Assembly: GCA_030704615.1 (NCBI GenBank)
Contig: CM060731.1
Location: 93,352,756-93,416,755, forward strand
Reading direction: 5' to 3'
DNA length: 64,000 nucleotides
Origin: Takakia lepidozioides
Lineage: Eukaryota; Streptophyta; Takakiopsida; Takakiales; Takakiaceae
In this document: positions 19,692 through 32,420 of the stretch, in pieces
Layout of the letters: each line of letters opens with the position of its first letter
Numbering within the stretch: position 1 is the first letter of the stretch
The notes under the pieces: model-generated
What the model saw: only the letters and a program-made list of their open reading frames with translations
The model's database searches: none
Told to the model about the DNA's origin: nothing
Made by a program: the position numbers and the translations under genes

Positions 19692-22600
19692 GCACTACTC
19701 TCCTACACCCTCCGAGGAACTTGCCCCACCTTCTTCCTCATCCCCCTCATCCCCCTCATCCTCCGAGCTCTGTGATGCATCAGTTCCACTATGCCTCTCA
19801 AAAATCCCGTCCTCTCCTTGGGGGACTGTCCACCTCACCTCCTGGGAATCTTCTGCGTCTTCTCCCCCACTTTCCTCAGCAGAATCCAACACAAATCTAC
19901 GAGCCCGACGGGCTCTAATAGCTGCTGCCTCCTCCCTCATCTTCATTTTCTTGAGGCTTGCCTCGTCTAAAATCTGCTGTACACGACTACGTTCGGAACA
20001 CCTCCTAATGGACACCGAAGCAAGCCGGGCAGCATAAGTAGGAAGGATGTACTCCCTTTCTGGACTAGGCATGAAATCCCCCTGGCAAAAAAAGGCACGT
20101 TCCTCCTGCCCATGAACTCCGGTGTAGACGTCCCTCCGGCAGTACTTGGCATCCTACAGTAAGAACAAATCCACTTCAAGAATGTCAATACCAGCACAAG
20201 CAGAAATGGTTTTCAATGAAATAAGAGAGCGGAGGGAGGTGCCTCACAAAATCTGGAGGCAACTTACAATGCCACCACTCACTCGTAAACCGGGGGCTCC
20301 TCGGCCTCGATCCCAACTTCCTCCCCCTGCTCCTTCTCGGATTTTTCCTCATCCTCCGAGGATGCCTCTTCCTCTTTCGGCAGACGTTCAGCCGCTGCAA
20401 GTTCCGAGTTGTGGAGGGCAGTATCTGGCTCGAAGGCGAACACATGCCTGCCGGATAACGTCCCTGCCCACATTAAAGCACCTGAGGAACAAAGCGGGCG
20501 GTTAATAGCTTGCGGCATGCAATTGCAATGGGGCCAGGGGACAAACTGAGCACGTGAAGGCTTACCCGTGCCGCATGTGAGGTCCAGAATCCGCCCTTGG
20601 ACATCCGAGCACGTCTCCATGAGGGTTTGGATGAAAGCAGGGCTCCGGGTCCGGCTGTACCGCCACGGTTTGCCTGTCTTTGTGTCCTTCGGCATACTAG
20701 AGTGGGGCACATAGTTGTAGAGGACATCGTAGGTTACAGGGTCCACAGCGGCATCAACAAGACGACCGTCGTTGCGGAATTTGAACGTAGACCCTCTCTT
20801 CACAAAGCAATATGCCTGAAACACCAATGTCTGCACATCCAACAAAGAAGGGATCAATTCCAGGGTCTACTTAACATACACCACAATATGAAGTGAATGC
20901 AATAGATTGATAACTTACACTTTGGCCCTCTGTTCGCAACCCCTGCGTACTGATGCAGAACCATTTTCTGAGGAGGACTGGGGTGACACTTTTCGGTGTC
21001 CACCTTGCCACCGCATTCTCTGTGGTCTTCCCTCTCGTGGCAAGGACAACCACACATCCACCGTCATCCAAAAGCATCCCCGCCAGCCCAAACCCGGCTT
21101 TCCAGTAGTCCTCAGTAAACCTGTTCCAGGTGGGCACACCATCCAGGCCCTCCAGCAGCTCCCCATCTGGAATGTCGAGGAGAATCATGTCGCAAGCTCT
21201 CTCCACCTCAACCCCCCCCCCGAGTGCTCTTGCAATTCGTGCTCACAGCCGTGAAGAATTCCATCATGGCTTCAAAACCAGGGGTGTCTTTAGGCTCTGT
21301 ACCGGCAGCCCTCTTCTTGGCTTTCCCCTTCTGCTCCGCCAGAGACTTGTTGTGTGCCACCTTCTTCGCCCTGGCAGCGAGAGCGTCAAGGAAGCTCTCA
21401 TTGACGCATTGGATGATGGTTGGAGGTTCTAGCTTTGGCCTGTGCGTAAACGTCACCGCCGAATACCGCCATGTAGGCTCGCCCTCAAATGCCAACTTCT
21501 TGGCAGAGCCAGTCCCACTCCGAACTGACTTGGGAACCCGGACGACCGGTGATTGGGTAGGAGCAACAGCAGTCACAGGACCTTGAACAAAATCGGCGTC
21601 GGAGTCACTCTCTTGGGTCCCCTCCTGCGCCTCCTCCGATGCCCCGATGGTTTTCTTCTTTTTGGGTGTTACTGCAGTCACCTGTTTCCTTGTCCTTTTC
21701 CTTTGACCTTTACTCTTCTCATGCAATTTCTCCTGAATTCCTGCCTGAGCAAGCTCTGCCGCTTTCCTGGAGTTCGCAAGCGCTTTTGCCTCTTTTGCAC
21801 CCAACGGAGGCAGCGGAGCCCGGTTTCGTCGGAATTCAGCATCCAGCTTCAATTGAAACTCGGATGGGTCGAGCGAGCCGGGCGGAAGGTCCACATACCA
21901 AGGGCAATCACGCAAATGTTCCAGATGCCACTCCTTCACAATATCGTCAGTGTACATGGAGTCAGCCCCAGGGTTCCTCCATGCCAGGAAGAATGGTGGC
22001 TCGAAAGACAGATGACCTTTCTCCAAAAGAGAGAACTTACAGTACCTGCATTCATGAAAAACACAATGAGGTCCGAAAATGGCTAAGTCCCTGAACGGCA
22101 ATAGGGCCTACAACTGGAATATGGCGCCGAATTTCCACTTCAGGGCCACCCAGTCTAGGGACTTAGCCCGAAAATGGCTAAGTCCCTGAACGGCAATACG
22201 GCCTGGAACTGGAAAATGGCGCCGAATTTCCAGTTCAGGGCCACCCAGTCTAGGGACTTAGCCCGAAAATGGCTAAGTCCCTGAACGGCAATAGGGCCTA
22301 AAACTGAAATATGGCGCCGAATTTCCACTTCAGGGCCAGCCAGTCTAGGGACTTAGCCCGAAAATGGCTAAGTCCCTGAACGGCAATAGGGCCTACAACT
22401 GGAAAATGGCGCCGAATTTCCAGTTCAGGGCCAGCCAGTCTAGGGACTTAGCCCGAAAATGGCTAAGTCCCTGGACGGCAATAGGGCCTAGAACTGGAAA
22501 ACGGCGCCGAATTTCCAGTTCCGGGCCAGCCACACTAGGGACTTAGGCCGAAAATGGCTAAGTCCCTGAACGGCAATAGGGCCTAAAACTGGAATATGGC

Positions 22601-25600
22601 GCCGAATTTCCACTTCAGGGCCAGCCAGTCTAGGGACTTAGCCGAAAATGGCTAAGTCCCTGAACGGCAATAGGGCCTGGAACTGGAAAATGGCGCCGAA
22701 TTTCCAGTTCAGGGCCAGCCAGTCTAGGGACTTAGCCCGAAAATGGCTAAGTCCCTGGACGGCAATAGGGCCTAGAACTGGAAAACGGCGCCGAATTTCC
22801 AGTTCCGGGCCAGCCACACTAGGGACTTAGGCCGAAAATGGCTAAGTCCCTGAACGGCAATAGGGCCTAAAACTGGAATATGGCGCCGAATTTCCACTTC
22901 AGGGCCAGCCAGTCTAGGGACTTAGGCCGAAAATGGCTAAGTCCCTGAACGGCAATAGGGCCTGGAACTGGAAAATGGCGCCGAATTTCCAGTTCCGGGC
23001 TAGCCAGTCTAGGGACTTAGCCATTTTCGGAGCCCTGACTGGAAATTCGGCGCCATTTTCCCTAACACCACTTGAGGCCTCTAACATCCTGAAATGCCAG
23101 GACTTGAAAGAAAGGCAGCGCGTATGTACCTGTACAGAAGGCGCATTGCTGCTTTGTCCGCGTTCGGCTGGTCGGTGAACTCGTGGCTCCGGCGAGCATC
23201 TGCTATCTCCCGAAAGAATAGGTTGGTTTTGTAGAGCAGAAAGTACCTCGTCACATAGTCACGTAGGCTCTCTGCTGCAGGAGATATCTCCATCTTGAAC
23301 TGATGTGCTTGTGTGTCCAGTTGCTCTTGCGCATTCGTCGTCACCTGTGGAGATTGTCCATCAGATCGCTTTCCTCAAAAAATACAATGAATCCACCCCC
23401 TACTAGAGTAGAAGCCCCAAACGAAGCGTGGGGAAGTACCTGAAACCACCATGTCATGCGGTTCATCCACATGTCGAATGTGGGGTCAGAGAGTTTGTCC
23501 GGTTTGGGGAAGCTCCACATGTCCCTGGTACTTTGGGAACCATTCCAGATTTGGAGCCACCGGGTCTGTCCAACCACCCAGCATATTCGTAAGCGCCAAA
23601 CACCACAAAAAGGAGTTGTTGCCACCACAATTTTGTTAAGAATGTATCACCTTTTCTGTTGCATCCACACAGGATGGGCTAGACGATGGAGCTTCTCCAA
23701 TGTCATCGTGGGCTTCAGAGCGCGAGAGTAGTGCTTCCCCACCTCCACCAGAAAGTCGGCACCAAGGGCGGGATCAGCTATGGCCACGTACTTTACCATC
23801 CGCGACTTGTACTTTATGCGGGCCCTCACCTCCGCAGCTTTGACATACGATTCGAAATCCGGGAGGGTTGGATTCTTCTCCTCTGACTCCATGTAGAACC
23901 TCCGCGCATGTGCCAAATCCTGCTGTATTTTCGTCTGTCAAGAATGCGCACATAAGATTAGAGATCCTGCTCAACACAATTTCTTCTATTGGGGGAGGAG
24001 AGACAGATTAGCTCAACAAAACTGTCAGGAGCTTTACCCGAAATATGTAGTCCACCATGGCGTTGACGCTCAGCCTATACCACGTTCTGTCTGCCTTTGC
24101 CTCCGACTTGCGCAGGAGGTCGGCACTGAGGGAATTGGCAAACTCTTGCACCCCCTGCTTCCCGACATCCTTCACTCGGAAGAGCATATGGGACAAGTTG
24201 GTGGCAATGAAGGCATTCTCAGTCACCCTGCAGTGCCACATTTCCATCAAACAATACTGAAATGGGAATTTTCATCATATATGAGGATTCGCAATGAAAT
24301 GACTTCCAAATTCAAAGTCCAAAAGCGAGAGGGGTTGTAGCTTACGAGTTGATGTCGGCCATTGCAGCTTTGAGAAGACTGCGATCTTTGGGCCCCGCAA
24401 CCTTCAGCACAACACAATCGACGGCGAAATGCCAATCGAGATCGTTGGGGTGGGCTTGGGCAATGTGCTCCATCCATGCCAGGAGGCGATGATTGCCGTC
24501 CCACACGTAGAACATCTTACCGGACATGTGCTGGAAAAGAGGATCACTAGCAATCGATCTCTCGAACTCCTCATTTCGCGTTTGCCAATGGGGACCCCAT
24601 TTGTCCACCTCATCGGAAGTGTGGGCACGGGAAGCTCCGTGGCCGTTCTCAATGGAAACGTAAAAGGCGGCAGACCCCATTCGATATCCATCCCGGAAAG
24701 AGAATTTCAGCTTGTCGATATCGCCTGGGAGGGCAGGTCTCACCACCTGCAATGACACCAAGCGGCAAAGGGGAATTCGAAGCTTGGCCGGGTACACCAT
24801 GCCCCCCAGCACCCTGCCAATGTTGCTGTGGGTTGCCTCCAACATCTTGGCAGCGGCCAACTTCATATCCGCCTCAGACATGACGTCTGCTGCAGAGGGG
24901 TTTTCCGGCAGCCCACCAGGACCGCCAAATCCAGCCTGTATGCTCCGGGTTTGGGGCCTGGGGATGTCCGGGAGGATGTCATCCTGGTCAGAAACCTCCA
25001 TGTCGTCCTCCTCAATAGGGTCAGCCACCTGCGAAACCACCTCCAGCACTCTCGTCGTCTCTACTGCCCTCTCCCTGGCTTCACCTCGAACTTGCACAAT
25101 CCGTGCTCTTTCAGGTGTTCTTTCCTCTCCTCCACTCTCCACCGTATGGGTAATTGCGGGGGCTGCTCTTGCCCGCGATGGTCTAACCGGTGTGCTACTG
25201 CCTCTCTGTGGTGTCTTGTAGGGATCCACCGTCTCTGTGGGTCCCTCGCTTACATTGGCATCTGTCATTTGGGCACCCCTGGCCTCTTCAGCTGCCTTTT
25301 GTCTTTCCTCCTGGCTAGCATTCTGTCTCGTCTGTTCTTTTGCCCTCTCTTTTGCCCTCTCACGGGCTTTCTGTTTCTTACTAGGGCTAGCAGCAGGGGA
25401 GCCCTCCAGGACGACCACCTTTGATTGAGGCGAACTGACACCCTCGCGCGCACTGCTCACTCCCCCCTCCGCAGCCCGTGACTGCTCTCTCGCCGGGGAT
25501 TGCATGTGCTTAGCTTTCTTCTTTTTCTTTGCGTGGGCGGGCCCTACTGCATGTGCATGAACAACCTCCATTGCCGGATCTGCTGTCCTCATGTCCTCAC

Positions 25601-25811
25601 GCCCTTCACCTGCCATGCCGCCTGCACCAACCTCCCCAATGCCTACTCTGTCGTAATCTCGTTGCAAGTCCTCCCGTCCACCAACAAAAGGTTTAAGTTT
25701 GCCCTCTCGCCCCAAGTTGGGCGATTCAAACATGCGATGAGTTGGAGCTGTCGATGATACCACCAGCGTGCCGGGCTCGTCGCCAAAAAGATCTCTTTTT
25801 TTGGGGTACAT
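19692..25811 (-). pseudogene. Gene A' (copy E): ParB-like / methyltransferase-like fusion, diverged subfamily
   Basis: Minus-strand exons: 25811-24346, 24227-24038, 23934-23651, about 23596-23440, 23344-23130, 22045-20919, 20830-20566, 20481-20283, 20153-19695. The first exon is one continuous frame of 488 codons starting MYPKKRDLFGDEPGT, which replaces gene A exons 1-2. It has a lysine-rich KKKKKAKH run, a long basic/acidic linker and the ParB-like motif DGNHRLLAW. Motif IV is LLDIPDGE and motif I LDLTCGTGA. Damage: one-base loss in the third exon, no clear acceptor for the fourth, an 11-base shortening at the G-run of the sixth (near 21215) and a one-G loss near 20090. Identity to copy D is high. 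Confidence 0.75.
22075..23065. repeat. Tandem array of ~95-bp units in intron 6, copy E
   Basis: About ten units, inverted relative to 8680-9905 but the same family: GGAAAATGGCGCCGAATTTC flanked by AGTCCCTGAACGGCAATAGG pieces. It fills the intron between exons ending 23130 and starting 22045. Each unit is itself largely an inverted repeat. Confidence 0.9.
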
Positions 25812-25984
25812 GCCTGGAATACCATGTTAAGCCAAGTTTAGCATGACATTTAGGGTACGTGTCCAGGAAGCCATGCGTCGCCAGCCCGAATAATAACCGA
25901 CGGCCGTCGACATTTATTGCCCAACTGCGCAATTAAATGTCGGATGAAGCCCTCCATGTCGGATGAAAATCGACGTAAACAGTC

Positions 25985-28065
25985 CCGGAATTTCCAACGT
26001 AGAGGTAATTCGGAGCGCTGCACGATGGAATTCCGGCGCCGGATTTCCATCCTGCAGGTAATTCGGAGCGCAGCAGGATGGATATCCGGCGCCGAATTTC
26101 CATCCGCGGAGGAAGGGCGGCACTGGAAATTTCCCTCACGCAGGTAATTCGGAAGCGCGCGGATGGAAATCCGGCGACGAATTTCCATCCAGCCAGGTAG
26201 GGCGGCGCTGGAAATTTCCCTCAAGCAGGTAATTCGGAAGCGCTCGATGGAAATCCGGCGCCGAATTTCCATCCGCGGAGGTAGGGCGGCGCGCCGAATT
26301 TCCCTCACGCGGGTAATTCGGTGCCGAATTTCCATCCTGCAGGTAAGTGGAATCCCGGATAAATGAAAATTCGGCGCCGAATTTCCATCCTGCAGGTAAT
26401 TCGAATACCGGATGAATGGAAATTCGGCGCCGAATTTCCGTCCAGCAGGTGATTCGAATCCCGGATGAATGAAAATTCGGCGCCGAATTTCCATCCTGCA
26501 GGTAATTCGAATACCGGATGAATGGAAATTCGGCGCCGAATTTCCGTCCAGCAGGTGATTCGAATCCCGATGAATGGAAATTCGGCGCCGAATTTCCATC
26601 CAGCAGGTAAGTCGGATCGGTGCCGTATGGATATTCGGCGCGAATTTCCATTCGCCAAGTATTCTGAGCGAGGAATTACCTTCGTGCAGGTAATTCCCAG
26701 ATGAGAATTACCTTCCTGCAGGTAATTCGTCGATCAGAATTACCTTCGTGCAGGTAATTCTGGACGAGGGATTAACATCCTACCGGCATCGATTGGAATT
26801 ACCTGCAGGAAGGTAATTCTCGTCTGGAAATTACCTGCACGAAGGTAATTCTCATCTGGGAATTACCTGCAGGAAGGTAATTCTGAGCGATGAAATACAT
26901 GACAAATGGAAATTCGGCGCCGAATATCCATACGCCACCGATCCGACTTACCTGCTGGATGGAAATTCGGCGCCGAATTTCCATTCATCCGGGATTCGAA
27001 TTACCTGCAGGATGGAAATTCGGCGCCGAATTTCCATTTATCCGGGATTCCACTTACCTGCTGGATGGAAATTCGGCGCCGAATTTCCATTCATCCGGTA
27101 TTCGAATTACCTGCAGGATGGAAATTCGGCGCCGAATCGCCATCCATTCGAGATTCCACTTACCTGCTGGATGGAAATTCGGCGCCGAATTTCCATTCAT
27201 CCGGGATTCGAATTACCTGCAGGATGGAAATTCGGCGCCGAATCTCCATCATCCGAGATTCCACTTACTGCTGGATGGAAATTCGGCGCCGAATTTCCAT
27301 TCATCCGGTATTCGAATTACCTGCAGGATGGAAATTCGGCGCCGAATCTCCATCCATCCGGGATTCCACTTACCTGCTGGATGGAAATTCGGCGCCGAAT
27401 TTCCATCCGTGGGATGGTCTCTGTCGGAGAGGTGCCGCCTCTCCGCCGCTCTGTTGGATATTCGGTGCCGAATTTCCGTCCCGGGGGTTGAAATATGACG
27501 GCCAGGTGCCGACCTCTCCCTTCTCCCCGACTGCATTGGAACGGCCCCGAATTGAAATTCGGCGCCGTTTTCCCATCTGGGGAGGTTTTTATGTCGGCCA
27601 GTTTTCGGTCTGACCCCCCGACAAGACTTCCTTTGAGGGGCCCGGATGGAAATTCGGCGCCGAATCTCCATCCAGGGGATGTTCTCTGTCGCACACTCGC
27701 CGGCCTTTGCGCCCGAGGCGACTTCATCCGGGCGTCCCCTGTTCGATATTCGGTGCCGAATTTCCGTCGGGGGTTGAAATGTGACGGCCAAGTGCTGGCC
27801 ACTCCCCCTCCCCGACTGCATCCGAACTGCCCCGGATGGAAATTCGGCGCCGTTTTCCGTCTGGGGATGTTTTTATGCCGTCCAGTTTTCGGCCTGACCC
27901 CCGACACGACTCCCTTTGGGGGGCCTGGATGGAAATTCGGCGCCGAATCTTCATCCAGGGGATGTTCTCTGTCGCACACACTCCGGCCTCTGCGCCCGAG
28001 GTGACTTCATCCGGGCTTCCTCTGTTGGATATTGGGTGCCGAATTTCCATTCGGGGGTAGTAATG
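25985..28065. repeat. Giant inverted array of TTCGG-type palindromes
   Basis: More than 20 copies of a 22-bp palindrome (GGAAATTCGGC plus reverse complement). In the core, units repeat every 53 bp with spacers containing CCTGCAGG and TAATTC. Left of about 26775 spacers read CTGCAGGTAATTCG; right of it they read CGAATTACCTGCAG. The array is thus a roughly 1-kb inverted repeat made of small palindromes. The right end (27420-28065) is more diverged, with longer GC-rich spacers. It lies exactly between divergent gene A' and the MULE transposase. Confidence 0.9.
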
Positions 28066-28437
28066 TGACGGCACGGTGCCGGCTTCTCCCCTTCAGCCGT
28101 CATCATCCGGACGGCCCCCCACTTTCTGACTGCATACCGTTGGCAGTTATTGCGCAAAGACGAGGGGCCGCATTCCGGAGACAAGGTTCATTAACACTCT
28201 GACTGTGGATTTTGAGATAGTTGGCTCCCTGGATTTGGATCAGGCTTCGTCGCTCGACAAATCAGCATCGCATTCATTCCCATCGCTACACCCCCTTCTA
28301 CCAGGGAGCTTCCCCGCACGCCATCCTGGCAGTCTTGTGTGCACATCTCCCATGGCGGAAAACCGAGCGCTACAGTGTACTGCCCTCCTCACGAGCATAG
28401 AGCTTCATTTCCGTGCAGAGGGGACACCTGCCGGGTG

Positions 28438-31400
28438 ATGGAGAAATATCTGTGCGTTCGATACCACCTGAAACCGGGGTCGGTTTTTTTGGAGGAGGAA
28501 AGGAATGACTCAAACGGCCTTGTTGTCGAGAGTATTGTTGTGCTCCACGATGATTTCGGCGATGGCAGGGAATGGCGAGTTCCACCATCGGACAGCGTCA
28601 TATACAGGGCTGTTGGGGACTTCATTTGCCCGCCAAATGCACCGTCTATCCTGGCGCCTTCCACGAAACAATCCGCGAATCAGAGAGTGGGTACCTCAAA
28701 GAGAGAAGTCCGCAACGAAGTAAATCTAGAGCCGAACCCATCCATGAAGACGACCGAGAACCGGGTTGTTCACAACCTGTCCGACTCAGACGAGGTCATG
28801 GAAGTTCCGAGGTCGTCCTGGAGATCAGGCAAGTCCTCAATGGACGTCAGTGGAGGAGGGAGTCATATTCCCAGCACGAGCACCGCAGTTCGATCTATTC
28901 TAGAAATTCTGCGAGGGCTTCACCTGGAAGGACACCGGTCGGAGCTGGCCGGGCTGGACTACAGCAAGTTCGCAATTAAATCGGTTACATGCCTTCCCGC
29001 TGACGTCGACGGTAATATCTTCTTTGAGTTCCCTCCTCGGGCGGACTACTCGAGGGCGTCCGGAATGTTGACAGATATGGATAGAAAACATGACGGTCAT
29101 CCTTGGTGCGTTACCAAAACCACCAGCATGAAGATGCTTGATGGTGTGCGGGTGCGCTACGTTGTTTGTGCGGCGCGTTGCGGTGTTTCTCCCCAACTTG
29201 CTTCCACTTTAAATCCAGAGGTCACAGGAACGAGACCGATTGGACAGGCACAGCTCACCAACCATTTCGAGCTCAGGAGAAGGTTCCGAACTCCACATTT
29301 AAGTGTGCGCATTGCAAAGAACCACCACACTGCATGTCTGTTTGTAATGCCAAGCAGTTCTATGTGTTGCACCGTTTCCTGACCTCACCCGAGCTTGCAT
29401 ACACGTTGGTTCCCATTGTCACAAATTGGTGAGGGGGAACTCGCGGGAGGCTGCCCACAAAGCAGAGCAGCTCATTCAGGAGGAGGTTAAGTTGAGACCG
29501 GGTGCCAAACCCAAACAGATACAGCTCCAAGCCGCCCATAAGATGGCATTGGCCAGAATTATGTCGGAAGACGGCTCCGATAGAGTTCCTCTCGACGAGA
29601 AGGAAATGGAGGCATTGCTGGAGTCGGTGTCCACGTATGTTCACCGAATGTCCGAAACCACATTGTCTCATGCAAACAGAAAATTGGGCGTGGCTCGGAT
29701 ATGCACTCCATTCTGGAGGTGAAGCGACGATGTGGATATGACTACATTCATGGAAGTAGGTTTCCAGGACAAGGGACTGAGGCAGATCGTTGTTTCGTAT
29801 TCAAAATGTCCACGTGTGGACCTGGCAGTGGCGTCGAACTGGTCGACAGGATGACGAGTGGGAACTTGTCAAACAGTTGGGTCATGTTCGACCATATCAA
29901 GCGAATTACAAATCACCAGTGGTGACAATGGGTGCACATGTCTACGACACCCACTGCAGGATGCTAATGACAATTGCTATTTGTGAGATGAAAGGAGAGG
30001 ACACACAATCGGAGATGCTTCTTTGGCAGGGAATAAACGAACAGATGGCCAAGGCGGGATTGCCCCCTCCCAATTTCGTGGTTTCATGGCGGACAACGCA
30101 CAAGCAAATTGGGCTGCCATCCGAAGGGTGTACGGGCAAGACCCCAATGTTCCCATGGAAGGCAAGGAGAGATCTTGTGGGTTCCATTTTCTGCAGAGCC
30201 TTTCGCAGTACACAACCAGGCTCGTGGCGCCAGATTTCAGAGATGAGCACCGTTCCATGTGCCTTGCGTGGAAGCGCGCTCCCACCTGGATGATGCAGAG
30301 ACACAGTTTGCATGCATACGGGCTTGGTGGACATCGTCAGGTGCTGTAAGGAAATCAGACGAAGGAGCAATGGTCAGTGGCTAGCATGGTGGCATTATCG
30401 TTTCCTCCAGTTCGGCGACTATATGCGGGAGGTGAGTTGCACGAATTCGCGTCCGTTGGATATTATTCTTGGCCATATTTGTAACTTGCTTGTAACCTGA
30501 ACATGTGCTTGTGCAGGAAATGTGTCTCGACTCCGACACCGACATGCCCACGACAAACATGGCCGAATCAGTGCACTCTTCCTGGCGTGCCTCCTCTGCG
30601 GCGCATCTGGTGGACATCCTCACTGCCACAACGGAGGACATTGTGAGGTCAATTATGCAGCAATGCAGGTACAACGAGTTCTTGAAAGGGAAACAGTGGG
30701 GCTGGGGCCGGACAGGCAGGAAATGCTGATGCGGACTGCCTCCAGATCGAAGAATCCTCGGAAGTGGGCGGCGGCCTTGCGAGAGGGCCTTCGGGACACG
30801 CCATTGCTGCGAAGAGGCCAACATTTGGAAGGAGATGTTCATACCCGTCCAGTGAGACGAAGACTTGACGAGGCACCTGGCGGAGAAGAGGATTCATGGC
30901 GAGCTGACAAGAATATTCGCACGCTCCCTCGTGGTCTGGTGATGTTGTCCGAGGAGGTCTCGTCGAGCACCGGAAGTCCTGCACGTTCAAGATCGCCATC
31001 TCCTTTGAGCACAGGGCGCGTGCCCCGGCAACATAACGAGCCATCTGTAGTAAAGCAATACAACATTCCCATTGTGGAGACAAGAGTGTCGGAGTCACAG
31101 TGGAGAATTGCGAGGACATTGCCGGCATTTCGAGGGAAGTGTTGCGCCATCCGGGTGGATACGAGAGCACGCTGTGGTGAGATGATTCGGAGGAACCCAC
31201 ACGGTGCTGTACCTGCACCTTGTTTCAGCGGCAGATTTTTGACTCCCACATTTGCTCACGCCACAACGCAGACATTTTGGTTCTGTAGGCACGACATAAT
31301 GACCTGTGTATTTGGCAAGCCCAAGTACGGGATTCAGGGAATGCCGGAGCCTCCGGGCGTCTGGCCTGTTGCAACCGGGTTGCAGCCTCTCTTAGAATGA

Positions 31401-31935
31401 GGCGGATGCTCTATCTGCAGCAGGATTTCGAATGGTGCAACGCACAGACATCCCGGCCCACGCATTTCCGGTTCCTCAGACCCAGCCATTGCAGACTGCT
31501 CGGTCCAGTAGAGACGGATTGGACAATTCTGCACATCCCACAATGCGATTCGGAAGAGTGAAGAGACGACACCCTCCCAACAAGTTGAATGAGACTCGGA
31601 TTGCCAATGCTCTTGGGATGGCTTGCACTATTCAGAGCTCCGTGGACGTACCCCCACCCGGCTTTGGGCGTGTGTATCGGATGGCAACGGCCGGCTCGGC
31701 TGTACGCGACGATGTATACACAATTACGATTGGAGTGGAGCCGACTTGCAACTGTACGGACTTCTCGTTGATGGAAGCAAAGAAGGGTTCGAAGTATTAT
31801 CCGTGCAAGCATCTGTATTACATTTACCTGAAGAGGTTGAGGATGAACGTGACTATTGATGACTTTATTCATGCACCGGCGTTGAGCGTGAACGAGCTGC
31901 ACAAACTCCTCCTTAGGGATTCCAGAAATCATTGA
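28438..31935 (+). pseudogene. Mutator-like (MULE) transposase, copy F
   Basis: The order matches the copy at 36803-40306: an N-terminal region starting MEKYLCVRYHLKPG, a Cys-rich zinc-binding segment (CFSPTCFHF...CAHCK), the DDE core (VMFDHIKRITNHQW, GAHVYDTHC), a CxxH box in another frame, an intron about 30432-30517, and a C-terminal SWIM finger (CNCTDF...YYPCKHLYYIYL). SWIM fingers with a DDE core are typical of MULEs. It would cut and paste the element. At least five frameshifts or stops (near 29170, 29430, 29720, 29922, 30080) leave it inactive. Confidence 0.85.
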
Positions 31936-31964
31936 TGGGGCAAACGGAATCCTCCATATGGATA

Positions 31965-32420
31965 TTTTCAAATGCACAGGCCACTGGGCACAGCCTGTCA
32001 CAGCCCCTCACAGCCCCTCACAGCCCCAAAGGCCTCAGGCACGGCCTGTCACAGCCCCTCACAGCCCCTCACAGCCCCAAAGGCCTCAGGCACAGCCTCT
32101 CACAGCCTCTCATAGGCGCCCATCACAGCCCCAAAGGCCAGGGGCGCAGCCCGTCACAGCCCGAAGGCCACTGGCGCAGCCTATGACAGCCCCTCACAGC
32201 CCCCTCACAGCCCCAAAAGGCCACCGGCACAGCCCCTCACAGCCATCACAGCCCCCAAGGCCACCGGCGCAGCCCGTCACAAGCCCTCACAGGCCCTCAC
32301 AGCCCCGAAGGCCACCGGCACAGCTCATCACAGCCCTGAAGGCCACCGGCGCAGCCCGGCACAGCCCCCAAGGCCACAGGGACAGCCCGTCACAGCCCCA
32401 TCCATGGCCGCTCTAGCAGT
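31965..32420. repeat. CACAGCC-rich degenerate satellite, right side
   Basis: The same repeat family as 19095-19483 (CACAGCCCCTCACAGCCCC, CCAAAGGCC). It begins about 30 bases after the transposase stop, with no terminal repeat visible at the junction. Confidence 0.85.

Noticed and set aside
24712-25424. Plus-strand frames opposite the first exon of copy E
   Set aside because: They are antisense shadows of a 488-codon exon whose motifs are on the minus strand.
25985-28065. Long open frames translating as repeated MEIRRRISI / NSAPNFH-type peptides
   Set aside because: These are translations of the 22-bp palindrome in every frame and both strands; the same happens with NAAPHF peptides in the TGCGG arrays. 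They are not genes.
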